Notes: generated by a model from the letters alone, not told the origin. Positions 8,638 to 18,084 are shown, counted from the first letter of the stretch. The stretch is DNA of 64,000 nt from Agarivorans albus (GCF_019670105.1 NZ_AP023032.1:1084972-1148971), one strand, 5' to 3'. Program-made: numbers and translations.

Positions 8638-9474
8638 CTAAACGCTGCTTAGCTTTTTGACCACTTGATTCATGGTGTAGTGAACAAACTGAGCGCCTAA
8701 TTCGGTGAGTTGATAGGGTTTGGTTTCTTCAAAAGCAGATTCTAAGAGCGGGCTTGCTGGTTTTCTAACTTTACCTTTGCTTGACTGTTTTACAAAGTCG
8801 CCCTCATAGGTGGTTTCTCTAGTTTGCCTAATCACTCCACCTGCACTTAAATCTCTAATAAGCAACTTAAACAGATCGGCTTCTGCGCTATCTTCACGTG
8901 GCATTTCTTCACTTACCGACTGCCAAATGGCTAATCGGGTTATTCCCTTGCTTTGGTAAATAGCGCGGATCACCTTAAAGTGGATTTCGTGGTATTTATC
9001 GAGCCAGTCATTAAACAAGCGAATTTGGTCATCAGGGCAAAGAGGAGAAGCCGCAGCGTTAGATATTAGGTTCACCACGTAATCACGTTTTTCTTGTGTT
9101 TCTGCAGCATCCCAAGACTTAAACGCTCTGCGTATTAATGCTAAATAGGCGTCTGATTGAATCCGAGATTTATTGGTAGCATGCACCGACTCTAATCGAT
9201 ACGCCATTTCATCTAGAGTTAACATCAGTTGGTTAACTTTTTGCTGGTGGATTTTGAGCCATTCTTCATGCAGTTCGTTAACTCTACCTTGCTCGTTTTC
9301 TCCATGAATGGAGGCGCTGCTTGCCAGTACTTGGCCAACCCAAGGTATCGCCGACATGGCATTAGCAACAATGCGGCAATACTTAGTCCATTGGCCTCGA
9401 TCTTTTAAAATGGCCAATTCGTAAGCAATAAACTCTTCGTTTCTTTCTTCTAGAGGCTTGTTTGTGTCTTCCAT
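8638..9474 (-). CDS. Hypothetical cytoplasmic protein
   Basis: 278 residues, no signal peptide. A glycine/alanine-rich patch (IPWVGQVLASSASIHGENEQ, about 44-63) is followed by a helical region rich in charged residues. The C-terminal third (RLAIWQSVSEEMPRE... GGVIRQTRETTYE... YQLTELGAQFVHYTM) reads like a winged-helix. The middle resembles the helical DUF4393-type proteins only loosely. I do not recognise the family. It stands alone between terminators, divergent from the riboflavin leader. Confidence 0.75.
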   Translation of the reverse strand: MEDTNKPLEERNEEFIAYELAILKDRGQWTKYCRIVANAMSAIPWVGQVLASSASIHGENEQGRVNELHEEWLKIHQQKVNQLMLTLDEMAYRLESVHATNKSRIQSDAYLALIRRAFKSWDAAETQEKRDYVVNLISNAAASPLCPDDQIRLFNDWLDKYHEIHFKVIRAIYQSKGITRLAIWQSVSEEMPREDSAEADLFKLLIRDLSAGGVIRQTRETTYEGDFVKQSSKGKVRKPASPLLESAFEETKPYQLTELGAQFVHYTMNQVVKKLSSV

Positions 9475-9660
9475 GACGAAACCTTGTAAGCGCTAAGTAT
9501 TAATGTGGAATAACAATGGCTTGCTAAACCAAGTGCTACTTTGATTTCTTCTTTGTTTTTTATCAATAGCTAAAGGTGATTTTGTTAACTCAGTTCAAGA
9601 TTGAGTTTCTAGCAGAAGCAGGGCAACATAAGCGGGTTGTTTCGTAATTGGAGCATCAAT

Positions 9661-9852
9661 AATTCTCAGGGCGGGGTGCAATTCCCCACCGGCGGTAGTT
9701 AGTGTGTCGTTAGCAAACGAGACAGTAAAAGCCCGCGAGCGCCCAACAGTGGTTGGGGTCAGCAGATCTGGTGACTTAACTTAATGAGTTAATAGTCCAG
9801 AGCCGACGGTAATTTGCAGCGTAGCTGTAATAAGTCCGGATGGAAGAGAATC
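9661..9852 (+). ncRNA. FMN riboswitch (RFN element)
   Basis: The conserved RFN sequence is complete: it opens with TTCTCAGGGCGGGG and ATTCCCCACCGGCGGTA, continues through AGCCCGCGAGCGC and GGTCAGCAGATCTGGTG, and closes with GAGCCGACGGT and AGTCCGGATGGAAGAGA. It binds FMN and lowers ribB expression when riboflavin cofactor is plentiful. The 157 bases between it and the ribB ATG contain an 8-bp hairpin (9866-9873 with 9880-9887) and no clear intrinsic terminator, so control may act on translation or Rho as known for other proteobacterial ribB leaders. Confidence 0.97.
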
Positions 9853-10009
9853 TAGTATCACTTAGTTGCTTTATATTGTTAAAGCAAAGTACTTGGCTGT
9901 GGCTGAGCACTTAGTGATGCCGATAACAACGTCATTCCTATTGGTGTGGCGCTATTCCTGTGTGCCCTGATTCTGGAAAACTTAATGTTGTACCTTAAGG
10001 AATTAAACC

Positions 10010-10663
10010 ATGAATCAGTCTCTACTTGCCGAATATGGCAATCCTATTGAACGTGTTAACGCCGCACTTAACGCTTTGCGTGATGGCAAAGGTGTGTTGG
10101 TGGTTGACGATGAAGACCGTGAAAACGAAGGCGATTTAATCTTTGCCGCCGAAACCCTTACTAATGCTCAAATGGCCATGTTGATCCGTGAATGTAGCGG
10201 CATTGTCTGTTTATGTTTAACTGACGATAAAGTTAAACAGCTCGATTTACCCCCTATGGTTAGTGATAACTCTAGCCAATTTGGCACCGCGTTTACCGTA
10301 AGCATTGAAGCCAAACAAGGGGTCACCACAGGGGTGTCGGCTGCCGATCGCGTTACTACCATTAAAACTGCCATTGCCGATAACGCTAAACCCAGTGACT
10401 TAGCCCGGCCTGGCCATGTTTACCCCTTGCGTGCCCAACCGGGTGGAGTATTAACCAGGCGAGGACATACCGAAGGTACGGTAGATCTAATGAGCTTGGC
10501 GGGCTTAAAACCTGCCGGAGTATTGTGTGAAGTGACCATGCCAGATGGCACCATGGCGCGTCTTCCTCAGATCGTTAACTTTGCCAGGCAGCATGCCATG
10601 CCAGTGTGTAGTATTGAAGATATTGTGGAGTATCGCAAAGCGTTAGTTAGCAAGGCTAGCTGA
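10010..10663 (+). CDS. ribB: 3,4-dihydroxy-2-butanone 4-phosphate synthase
   Basis: 217 residues, the same length as E. coli RibB. It converts ribulose 5-phosphate to formate and the four-carbon unit used for lumazine in riboflavin synthesis. The acidic active-site and metal loop [10 protein letters not shown] is at residues 33-42. The [14 protein letters not shown] segment near 127 and [14 protein letters not shown] near 151 are also diagnostic. No GTP cyclohydrolase II domain is fused. AAGGAATTAAACC precedes the start. It is a single gene controlled by the FMN riboswitch upstream. Confidence 0.97.
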   Translation: MNQSLLAEYGNPIERVNAALNALRDGKGVLVVDDEDRENEGDLIFAAETLTNAQMAMLIRECSGIVCLCLTDDKVKQLDLPPMVSDNSSQFGTAFTVSIEAKQGVTTGVSAADRVTTIKTAIADNAKPSDLARPGHVYPLRAQPGGVLTRRGHTEGTVDLMSLAGLKPAGVLCEVTMPDGTMARLPQIVNFARQHAMPVCSIEDIVEYRKALVSKAS

Positions 10664-10677
10664 GCTCAAATTGTATA

Positions 10678-10700
10678 AGAGGCTTAAGGGCCTCTTTGTT
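10678..10700 (+). terminator. Rho-independent terminator of ribB
   Basis: AGAGGC (10678-10683) pairs with GCCTCT (10690-10695), followed by TTTGTT. It sits 15 bases after the ribB stop. Between it and the next gene (10701-10964) I see only AT-rich presumed promoter DNA. Confidence 0.8.
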
Positions 10701-10964
10701 ACTTGGCTTTCCTTTCCCTTTTCTAAGTACATTGCGATGCGCGACGAATATTTCCAACGTAACTTTGCAGCCAAGTTTACCTTTACGCGCGCAGCTAACT
10801 CTTCACTCCAAGTTAAACATATAAGCTAAATTAATCTTACTATTTACCTCTATCACATATATTGCGCTTACTTATTTAGCTTATTTTTACACTGTGTTTA
10901 TATACTATTGATATATATCTTTTTATTTCCATTGCCGGAGAACTATTTATAGGGAGGTAAAGCA

Positions 10965-12428
10965 ATGAGCAATAAATTGGCATGCCTTGTCACTGCGCTT
11001 TTGGCCTTTTGGATGCTGGTTGGATGTTCTAACAACAGCACAAAAGACTGCGATAACGTAGCAGGTACTTGGCAGTTAGTTGTTGATGTTGATGATTACG
11101 AATGCAACGGTTTAGGCCAACGCTATAAACAAGTATTTGAGGTGTCTCAGAATCAATGTCAGTTAAGTATAGAAGGAGGTAGTACCGGCATAATAAGCCA
11201 GGGAAAGATTACTTGGACATCGCCTAGTACTGAAATAGACGGTGGGACGCTTAGCTACTCCTCAGCCTATAGCGAAGTAAACAACAAAGAAATAACTGGC
11301 GCTTATGATTGGCAATGGAGTAACGACAGTTTCAGTTGTTCTGGTACTGTCACTGCTAAAGGGCATATCTTAACAGAGCAACAAGCTGCTAACGCTAAAT
11401 TGGGAGAAACTGCCATACAGCTTGAGCATCCCTTACTTTCCCCCAGCGAGAATACTGTTGCTCATACTTTTACCGTGGAAGCAAAAAATGCAAGACAGGT
11501 TTACTTAGCCGGAGAAATGAGTGATTGGCGAAGTAAGGTGCTTGTTATGCAGCCAAGCGAAGCAGACCACTGGTCTATCACCTTGTACTTAAAACCAGGG
11601 GCATGGCAATACAAATTTGTGATAGACGGGGTGTGGGTGGCCGACCAGCAAAACCCGCAATCGGTGCCCGATGGCTACGGTGGCGTTAATTCTGTATTTG
11701 TTATTGGCGAAGAGGATGCGCTGTTAATAGCTCAGCCAGGGATTACTCATGGCAGCATTGTTGAAGCCGAGTTTAAGAGTGACAGCTTAAATCAAGCCAG
11801 CCCATATGCCGTGTACTTGCCGCCTGGTTACCAAACATCTAAGCAAGATTATCCAGTATTGATGCTATTGCATGGTTATGGTCAAGATTATAAGCAGTGG
11901 GTTATAGACGGTAAGATTCAACACTTAATGGATAACATGATTGCCAATAAGAGTATTGAGCCGTTTATTGTGTTAATGCCTTCTGCAGGAACTAGCTATT
12001 ACAAAGGGCAGCATGAAAGTTTCATTATGCAGGAGCTGCTGCCTCATGTTGCTGAGCAATATAAAGTTAAAGCAGGGCCTGATTATAGAGCTATTAGTGG
12101 CATATCAATGGGTGGCGCAGGTGCGTTTTATTTAGCGCATAAGTACCCAAAGCAATTTGGCCTTTCGTTGCCGCTTAGTGGTTATTTTGATATGGAAATG
12201 TATCCCAGTTTTAGTTGGCAAAACTTCACGTTAGATGCTGAACTTACTCTGTTTTGTGGAGAAGATGACTCAATCAGTTACCCTTCTAATCAACGTTTAG
12301 TTGAACAACTTAATCAGCAGGGAGTTGAGTTTTCTTACTTGACCGTTGAGGGAGGGCATACTTGGCGTTATTGGAATAGTATTTCAGAACAAGTGCTTAA
12401 GCAGGTATCATCGTTTTTCGCACGATAA
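10965..12428 (+). CDS. Lipoprotein with CBM48-like domain and esterase domain
   Basis: 487 residues behind a strong GGGAGG site. Lipobox LVGC gives lipidated Cys21. Residues about 28-130 form a Cys-containing domain I cannot name. About 160-245 is a glycogen-binding (CBM48/AMPK-type) E-set domain (VYLAGEMSDWRSK, WQYKFVIDGVW). About 255-485 is an Esterase-D/PF00756 alpha/beta hydrolase with nucleophile Ser381 in GISMGG and His465 in GGHTWRYW. This architecture is known for enzymes acting on acylated polysaccharides (feruloyl- or acetyl-esterases). A carbohydrate esterase at the cell surface is likely; the substrate is unknown. Confidence 0.85.
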   Translation: MSNKLACLVTALLAFWMLVGCSNNSTKDCDNVAGTWQLVVDVDDYECNGLGQRYKQVFEVSQNQCQLSIEGGSTGIISQGKITWTSPSTEIDGGTLSYSSAYSEVNNKEITGAYDWQWSNDSFSCSGTVTAKGHILTEQQAANAKLGETAIQLEHPLLSPSENTVAHTFTVEAKNARQVYLAGEMSDWRSKVLVMQPSEADHWSITLYLKPGAWQYKFVIDGVWVADQQNPQSVPDGYGGVNSVFVIGEEDALLIAQPGITHGSIVEAEFKSDSLNQASPYAVYLPPGYQTSKQDYPVLMLLHGYGQDYKQWVIDGKIQHLMDNMIANKSIEPFIVLMPSAGTSYYKGQHESFIMQELLPHVAEQYKVKAGPDYRAISGISMGGAGAFYLAHKYPKQFGLSLPLSGYFDMEMYPSFSWQNFTLDAELTLFCGEDDSISYPSNQRLVEQLNQQGVEFSYLTVEGGHTWRYWNSISEQVLKQVSSFFAR

Positions 12429-12434
12429 AATAAA

Positions 12435-12452
12435 AGGGGCCCTAAGGCCCCT
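12435..12452 (+). terminator. GC-rich hairpin after the esterase gene
   Basis: AGGGGCC at 12435-12441 pairs with GGCCCCT at 12446-12452 across a 4-base loop. It is followed by TAATCGATTTAT rather than a clean T run, so termination is probable but not certain. Confidence 0.55.
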
Positions 12453-12583
12453 AATCGATTTATGCGTTTAGTACTATTGTTGTTTTGTAGGTGTAAACAC
12501 CTTTTTGTCAGTATAGACAAGTTGTGACAAAAGTAACTCGCAATATGCTTATTTCAGGTGGTTTTTCCAAATACTGTGATCAG

Positions 12584-12628
12584 CATACTACCCAAGGGGT
12601 AGTATGTCGTGGTAGAGCTTTTGCTCTA
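12584..12628. repeat. Two adjacent perfect hairpins
   Basis: A 10-bp stem with a 3-base loop (12584-12593 with 12597-12606) is followed 6 bases later by a 6-bp stem with a TTTT loop (12613-12618 with 12623-12628). They lie in the 227-bp gap between the converging esterase and aldo/keto reductase genes. No T run follows on either strand. Confidence 0.6.
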
Positions 12629-12655
12629 TTGTTGTAAGTGCTTATTTTTAAAACA

Positions 12656-13639
12656 CTAGAAGCGTTCTGGTCCTGCTGGTTTATTACCCAGAATATCATC
12701 CACTTGCTGCCAAACTTGCTGATTTAAGCTGCTGCTGTTGGTTAGTGCTTGCAAGTTATCTTCAAGCTGTTCCAGTTTAGATACGCCCAAAATCACGCTG
12801 CTTACATTGGGAGTGCGTAAACACCAGTTTAAGGCCAAGTGGTGTAATGGCATGTCTAGTTGCTGGGCGAGCTGGTTTAGCTGGGCGATTTGCTCAAGTT
12901 TGTTGTTTTCACCAATTAACATGTCGCGCAACCATTCATAGCCAGGCAAACTTAAGCGGCTATTCTCTGGCACCCCATTCAGGTATTTGCCAGTGAGCAA
13001 GCCACTCGCTAATGGAGAAAAAATAGTGGTGCCTAGTCCAGTTAAAGAATAAAGCGGCAGGTACTCGGCTTCTACTTTGTCACGAACCATCATGTTGTAT
13101 TGTGGTTGCTCCATTACTGGGGCATGTAAGTTTTCGGCTTTAGCCACTGCCCATGCTTCGGTAATTTGTTGGGCGCTCCACTCCGATGTGCCCCAATACA
13201 TTACTTTGCCTTGGCTAACCAAGTCATGCATAGCTCGCACAGTTTCGTATATTGGCGTATCAATATCTGGGCGGTGGCAATAAAACAAATCTAAATAATC
13301 TACTCGTAATCTGGCCAGAGCAGCGTGGCAAGCATCAAACACATGTTTGCGGCTTAGACCTCGTTGGGTGGGCTTGTCGCCTCCCCAAAATACTTTGCTA
13401 GACACAACAAAGCTGTCGCGTGACCAGCCAAGCTGTTCGATGGCTTGGCCCATTAAGCGCTCACTTTCACCGCTTTCGTAGCCTTCGGCATTATCGTAAA
13501 AATTGATACCAGCATCATAAGCCCTTGCCATGATCTGCTTAGCCGCTGATAAATCCACTTGTTTACCAAAGGTTACCCACGAGCCTAAGCCAAATTCACT
13601 AACTTGCAGGCCGCTGCGGCCTAAACGACGATATTGCAT
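12656..13639 (-). CDS. Aldo/keto reductase (Kv-beta-like family)
   Basis: 327 residues from the ATG at 13639, chosen because the product then begins MQYRRLGRSGLQVSEFGLG, the normal family start, with a TAGGTG ahead of it. A longer frame back to 13741 would run into the LysR promoter. Catalytic landmarks are NFYDNAEGYESGESE (Asp and Tyr), SSKVFW (Lys) and YCHRPD (His). NADPH-dependent reduction of an aldehyde or ketone is expected. It faces a divergent LysR gene 148 bp away, its probable regulator. Confidence 0.9.
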   Translation of the reverse strand: MQYRRLGRSGLQVSEFGLGSWVTFGKQVDLSAAKQIMARAYDAGINFYDNAEGYESGESERLMGQAIEQLGWSRDSFVVSSKVFWGGDKPTQRGLSRKHVFDACHAALARLRVDYLDLFYCHRPDIDTPIYETVRAMHDLVSQGKVMYWGTSEWSAQQITEAWAVAKAENLHAPVMEQPQYNMMVRDKVEAEYLPLYSLTGLGTTIFSPLASGLLTGKYLNGVPENSRLSLPGYEWLRDMLIGENNKLEQIAQLNQLAQQLDMPLHHLALNWCLRTPNVSSVILGVSKLEQLEDNLQALTNSSSLNQQVWQQVDDILGNKPAGPERF

Positions 13640-13723
13640 ATTACACCTACTTAAATAGAGGAAATTGGCACCAGTATAGAGCGTAGCTAAAGCATGAAAA
13701 AAGATCGTAAAAGCAAAAATACT

Positions 13724-13743
13724 GTTTGATATAACATACAAAC
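13724..13743. promoter_or_regulatory. Candidate LysR operator
   Basis: GTTTG (13724-13728) and CAAAC (13739-13743) form an inverted repeat with a 10-base AT-rich centre, in the gap between the divergent aldo/keto reductase and LysR genes. It resembles the dyad-in-AT-rich-DNA pattern of LysR sites; there is no direct evidence of binding. Confidence 0.35.
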
Positions 13744-13787
13744 TCTAATTTTTGAGTATTATTGTTTACAACTAAACGCGTGGATGG

Positions 13788-14690
13788 GTGATAGTGTCTA
13801 AGAATCATAAAAAGTTGGAGCGCTTGTTGCTGTTTTATGAAGTTGCTCAGCATTTGAGCTTTTCTAAAGCTGCTGAGCATTTAGCTATTTCGCGTAGTTA
13901 TTTGTCTCAGCAAATTCGCAGCTTGGAGCAAGATTTACAAACTCAGTTATTAATACGAACTACCCGTAAGGTGCGCTTAACGACCGAAGGGCACAAAGTG
14001 TTTGTGCAAGCGCAAGCTATGCACCACGGATTGTTAGACCTAGAGCGCGAGCTTGAACACAGTGGTGATAAGGTTGCAGGTATCTTGCGCTTAACCGCTC
14101 CAGCGGCCTTTGCCGATAGCTTCTTGGCCGATGTGTGTTATCAGTTCTCGCAGCGTTATTCAGAAGTGAGCTTTGAAATTGATGTAGGCCACCACTTAGA
14201 AGATTTGCACGAACGAAACTTTGATTTGGCCATTAGGGTAACCACAAAGCCTCCAGAAAACATGGTGGCACGTAAGCTTATGCCATATTGCCATTGGGTG
14301 GTTGCCTCACCTGAGTACTTATCGGCTAACGGACAACCCACTCAACCCAGTGATTTAGCAAATTTGCAGTGTTTAGCATTTCCAAGTTGGCGCAATTGGC
14401 AGTTTGTAAAAGCAGGGAAAGTTGAAGAAATTGAAGCAAAAGGGCAGTTTGCGGTAAACGACAACAATATTTTGATTAAGGCTGCACTAAATCATCAAGG
14501 GGTCACTAGGGTGCCTGAGCATTTGTTGTGGCAATTAGTCAGAGAGGGACGTTTGCAGCGTGTGCTTAGTGACTACCAAGTAGAGCAGCGGCAGGTGTGG
14601 ATGCTTTACCCACCTAAAATTGAACACTCTTCTCGCTTGCAGCATTTTGTGGCTTTTTTGCAGCAGTACCTTAGCCAAGTTAGGCCCTAG
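13788..14690 (+). CDS. LysR-family transcriptional regulator
   Basis: About 300 residues. The N-terminal winged helix-turn-helix is clear (LSFSKAAEHLAISRSYLSQQIRSLE, about 22-46), followed by a periplasmic-binding-like effector domain of the CrgA-type group (SFEIDVGHHLEDL, FDLAIRV). The start is GTG at 13788 or 13794; both give the same protein apart from two residues. Divergent from the aldo/keto reductase, which it probably controls. Confidence 0.9.
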   Translation: MIVSKNHKKLERLLLFYEVAQHLSFSKAAEHLAISRSYLSQQIRSLEQDLQTQLLIRTTRKVRLTTEGHKVFVQAQAMHHGLLDLERELEHSGDKVAGILRLTAPAAFADSFLADVCYQFSQRYSEVSFEIDVGHHLEDLHERNFDLAIRVTTKPPENMVARKLMPYCHWVVASPEYLSANGQPTQPSDLANLQCLAFPSWRNWQFVKAGKVEEIEAKGQFAVNDNNILIKAALNHQGVTRVPEHLLWQLVREGRLQRVLSDYQVEQRQVWMLYPPKIEHSSRLQHFVAFLQQYLSQVRP

Positions 14691-14747
14691 ATAGCTTATG
14701 GCCAGATTTGTGTTTTGCTTTTAGCTGCGGTGCTTATGCGTTTTGTG

Positions 14748-14782
14748 AACAGTGGTTTTGAGGAGGACTCAAAACCACTGTT
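14748..14782. repeat. 15-bp perfect inverted repeat between converging genes
   Basis: 14748-14762 is exactly complementary to 14768-14782 with a 5-base loop. It lies between the ends of the LysR gene and rnr. A second 10-bp stem (14788-14797 with 14809-14818) spans the rnr stop codon. Neither is followed by a clear T run; they probably act as 3'-end stabilisers or barriers for both transcripts. Confidence 0.7.
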
Positions 14783-14792
14783 AGATGAAGGT

Positions 14793-17081
14793 TTAAGCGA
14801 CGTTTTTACTTAAACCTTTATGGCTTTGCTTTAAGACAAATTCAATTTTTCGCTGTTCCATATCTACTCGAGCAATGGTTACCGAGATGGCTTGGCCAAT
14901 GCTATAGCTTTTACGGCTGTTTTCACCAGTTAAACGTTGCTTGTTGGCATCGTAATGGTAGAAATCGCCTTTTAAAGCAGAAATATGAATACTGCCTTCA
15001 ACCTGAGTAGCAGGCAATTCTACAAACAACCCAAAGCCGTTTACGCCACTTACAATGCCTTCAAAGCTCTCACCCACTTGGTCTTGCATGTATTCGCATT
15101 TAAGCCAAGCATCAACATCCCAGCTGGCTTCATCGGCGCGGCGAGATACTAACGAACAATGCTCTGCCAACATCAACATTTGCGCGGTGTCGTAAGGATA
15201 GCTTTGTTCAATGGTTAGTGGCGTAGCACCTTTTAGGCGCTGCACAGGATCAAACCCTTTACCACTTAGGCTCTTAAGGGCACGCTTCATGATGCCACCA
15301 GACTCTTTGCTGCGAATGATTGAGCGAATAGCGCGATGCACCAATAAGTCGGGGTAGCGGCGAATTGGAGAGGTAAAGTGAGCGTAAGCATCAAAAGACA
15401 AACCAAAGTGGCCTTCGTTTTCTGGGGTGTAAATGGCTTGGCTCATAGAGCGCAGCATCACCGTTTGAATAATGCTGGCATCTTCTCGCTCACTAATGCT
15501 GCTTAATAGCTGGTTATAATCTGCTGGGCTTGGCTTGTCGCCGCCCGCAAGGTTAAGACCTAATTCGCCTAAAAAGCTACGTAAAGCGCTTAGTTTTTTC
15601 TCTTTTGGCCCACGGTGTACCCGGTATAAGGCGGGAATGTTTAACTGCTCTAGAAAACGAGCTGTAGCTACGTTTGCACACAGCATACATTCTTCAATTA
15701 GTTTATGAGCGTCGTTACGTACCAGTGGCACTATGCGTTCAATTTTACGTTGCGGATTAAACTCAAACTGACTTTCGTTAGTTTCAAAGTCAATAGCGCC
15801 ACGTTTTGCCCGTGCTACCTTCAGCACTTGATATAAGCTATGTAGCTGCTGCAGGTGCGGTAATACTTCGGCAAACTGCTGAGTGAGCTGCTGTCCCTCG
15901 TTGCTATTTGCGTCTTCTAACATAGTGCCTACTTGGCTATAAGTAAGGCGAGCATGAGAGTGTATAAGCCCTTCACAAAACTGAAAACTGGCTAACTCAC
16001 CGGCGCTGTTTATGGTCATGTCGCACACCATTACTAAGCGGTCAACGTGAGGGTTTAACGAACACAAGCCGTTGGATATCGCCTCTGGCAACATCGGAAC
16101 GACGTGCCCAGGAAAGTACACCGAGGTGCCGCGTTTTTGGGCTTCTATATCTAAGGCACTGTTAGGCTGAATGTAGTGTGATACATCGGCAATCGCCACC
16201 AGTAAGCGCCAGTTGCCGTTGCTTAGCGGCTCTGCATACACAGCATCGTCGAAGTCTTTGGCATCTTCACCATCAATAGTGACAAAAGGCGTTGCGGTGA
16301 AATCTACTCGGTGTAGTTTATCTCGCGCGGCCACTTCTGGGGCTAATTGTTTGGCTTGGGCTAGTGCTTCTTCAGGCCATACAAAGGGAATATCGTGGCT
16401 ACGGATCGCAAGGTTGATTTCCATGCCCGGCGCCATAGGATCACCAATCACTTCACTAATATGGGCGATGGCATTGTCACGTTTATGTGGGTAGCTAATT
16501 AGCTCTGCAGTCACGTATTGGCCATGCTTAGCACCTAAGGTTTTCTCTGCTGGTATTTCAATGATCTGGCTAATTTTTTGGTTGTCTGGCTGCAGGCTAA
16601 AGTGGCCATTGCTTTCAACCAACTTACCAATGATTTGCTGGGTGTTCTTTTCCAGTATTTTAATCACTCGCGCTTCTTCACGACCGCGATTATTAAAGCC
16701 ATTTGGCAGCGCTTGAATAAGGTCGCCATCAAATACTTTGCTCATTTGCGAGCTATGTAATACAAAGTCGGTGTCGTAGCCTTCACATTTTAAGAAGCCA
16801 AACCCTTCACGGTGACCGATCACTTTACCTACCAAATACTCACTGTCGTCTACTGGCCAGTAATTGCGTTTACGGTCGCTATGTAATTGACCATCGCGGC
16901 TCATCGCAATTAAACGGCGGCGCAGGGCTTCTAGATCGTTTTCACTGTCTAGGTTTAGGGCTACCGCTATTTGTTCGCGGTTAAGTGCTTGGCCTTGCTG
17001 ATCGAGCAGCGCAATAATCGCGTCGCGGTCGGGAATGGGATTAGCATATTGTTGCTCTTTAGAGCTTGAGTGTTTACTCAT
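14793..17081 (-). CDS. rnr: Ribonuclease R
   Basis: 762 residues. A 3'-5' exoribonuclease that degrades structured RNA. Order of domains: helix-turn-helix about 18-85, two cold-shock domains about 90-235, the RNB catalytic domain about 255-590 with the metal-binding IDGEDAKDFDDAVY motif, and an S1 domain about 650-740. E. coli RNase R is 813 residues and ends in a long lysine-rich tail; here the chain stops soon after S1 (HKGLSKNVA), so that tail is nearly absent. Unlike E. coli there is no downstream rlmB; the neighbour downstream is a converging LysR gene. Confidence 0.96.
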   Translation of the reverse strand: MSKHSSSKEQQYANPIPDRDAIIALLDQQGQALNREQIAVALNLDSENDLEALRRRLIAMSRDGQLHSDRKRNYWPVDDSEYLVGKVIGHREGFGFLKCEGYDTDFVLHSSQMSKVFDGDLIQALPNGFNNRGREEARVIKILEKNTQQIIGKLVESNGHFSLQPDNQKISQIIEIPAEKTLGAKHGQYVTAELISYPHKRDNAIAHISEVIGDPMAPGMEINLAIRSHDIPFVWPEEALAQAKQLAPEVAARDKLHRVDFTATPFVTIDGEDAKDFDDAVYAEPLSNGNWRLLVAIADVSHYIQPNSALDIEAQKRGTSVYFPGHVVPMLPEAISNGLCSLNPHVDRLVMVCDMTINSAGELASFQFCEGLIHSHARLTYSQVGTMLEDANSNEGQQLTQQFAEVLPHLQQLHSLYQVLKVARAKRGAIDFETNESQFEFNPQRKIERIVPLVRNDAHKLIEECMLCANVATARFLEQLNIPALYRVHRGPKEKKLSALRSFLGELGLNLAGGDKPSPADYNQLLSSISEREDASIIQTVMLRSMSQAIYTPENEGHFGLSFDAYAHFTSPIRRYPDLLVHRAIRSIIRSKESGGIMKRALKSLSGKGFDPVQRLKGATPLTIEQSYPYDTAQMLMLAEHCSLVSRRADEASWDVDAWLKCEYMQDQVGESFEGIVSGVNGFGLFVELPATQVEGSIHISALKGDFYHYDANKQRLTGENSRKSYSIGQAISVTIARVDMEQRKIEFVLKQSHKGLSKNVA

Positions 17082-17482
17082 AGTTATTGTTCTCTGTTAA
17101 TAGGGCCAATAACCTTGCTCTAGGGAAATCATGAAATGTTTTAAGTATGCAGTTCAGATATAACTCTCAAGGTTGTTAGGCCTGGGCGCTTGCTTTAAAG
17201 CAAGTCGCTAAAATTTGTTACTTGCTGGCGCCATTAGCTGGCCTTGCAAGTGATGTAGTTGGTCTGACTTATAAGCCGCTTATGTGACACATAGATGACA
17301 GACAATCATATAGTTGCCGAAAGGCAAGATTGGAAAAACAAGCTTGAATTTAAAACGACGAAACGAAGGTTAAAAGAAGGCAACCTTAAAGCGGAGTTCA
17401 AAAAATAGACTGAATTTCTAATGGCCGCCACTTTATAGACTTGTGGCGGAAAGTCAACTTTTGTCGCTTTAAGACCTATCGC
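17082..17482 (-). other. Long leader region between yjjX and rnr
   Basis: 401 bp without a credible ORF. It holds a hairpin just after yjjX (CCGCCAC 17426-17432 with GTGGCGG 17444-17450) and a looser inverted repeat nearer rnr, with AACCTTG at about 17111-17117 and its complement at about 17169-17175 within longer partial matches. The length suggests that rnr has its own promoter here with a structured leader. Confidence 0.5.
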
Positions 17483-18025
17483 CTATTGTTGAAACAAGCT
17501 TGGGTGAGCAAACTGCACTAGTGCCAGCAGCATGGCATGCACATAGTTATCTTCGCGGGTTGCTAAGCCATTGGTGAGTAGTCCAATGGCGCCGCCTTTT
17601 TGCTTAATATTCTTAGTATTAAACAGTTTGTCCATTAGTGGGCCAAGTTCCTCACCTTGCTCTAGCGCTTGATAAACGCTTGGCGGAAGGGGCATGTTGG
17701 CCCCACGCCCTACCGAAAGGTGCTCACCACGTGCGATTGCCACATAAGCAAACGTAGCGGGGCCATCTTCAAACATATCCACACCACCCTCAATTGCGGC
17801 ATAAAAATCGGCAGTTTGGTACTGCTGGCAGTAACGTAGGCGATTTACTGCACCATCGCGAGTCTGCTGAGTGGTTATGGGTTGTTCGGGTACTAGAGAG
17901 GGAGCGTCAATGCCTTGGCAGTCAATCTCTGCATCTGGGTAATACATCGCGAGGGCTTTAGCAACTGCTCGCACTTTGACTGGGTTACGCGACCCTACCA
18001 CTACTTTAATACTTTGCTCTGACAT
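17483..18025 (-). CDS. yjjX: Inosine/xanthosine triphosphatase (NTPase, YjjX family)
   Basis: 180 residues. It hydrolyses ITP and XTP to keep deaminated purines out of nucleic acids. The N-terminal VVVGSRNPVKVRAV phosphate loop, the AAIEGGVD segment and the QKGGAIGLLTNGLATR stretch are all typical. It lies 59 bases after the RmlD-like gene on the same strand, probably one transcript. Confidence 0.93.
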   Translation of the reverse strand: MSEQSIKVVVGSRNPVKVRAVAKALAMYYPDAEIDCQGIDAPSLVPEQPITTQQTRDGAVNRLRYCQQYQTADFYAAIEGGVDMFEDGPATFAYVAIARGEHLSVGRGANMPLPPSVYQALEQGEELGPLMDKLFNTKNIKQKGGAIGLLTNGLATREDNYVHAMLLALVQFAHPSLFQQ

Positions 18026-18084
18026 GTTTACTGTTCTTCAATTTAGTTGGAAAAGGCGAGGCCCTGATTTAGCAAGTGGCCAAG

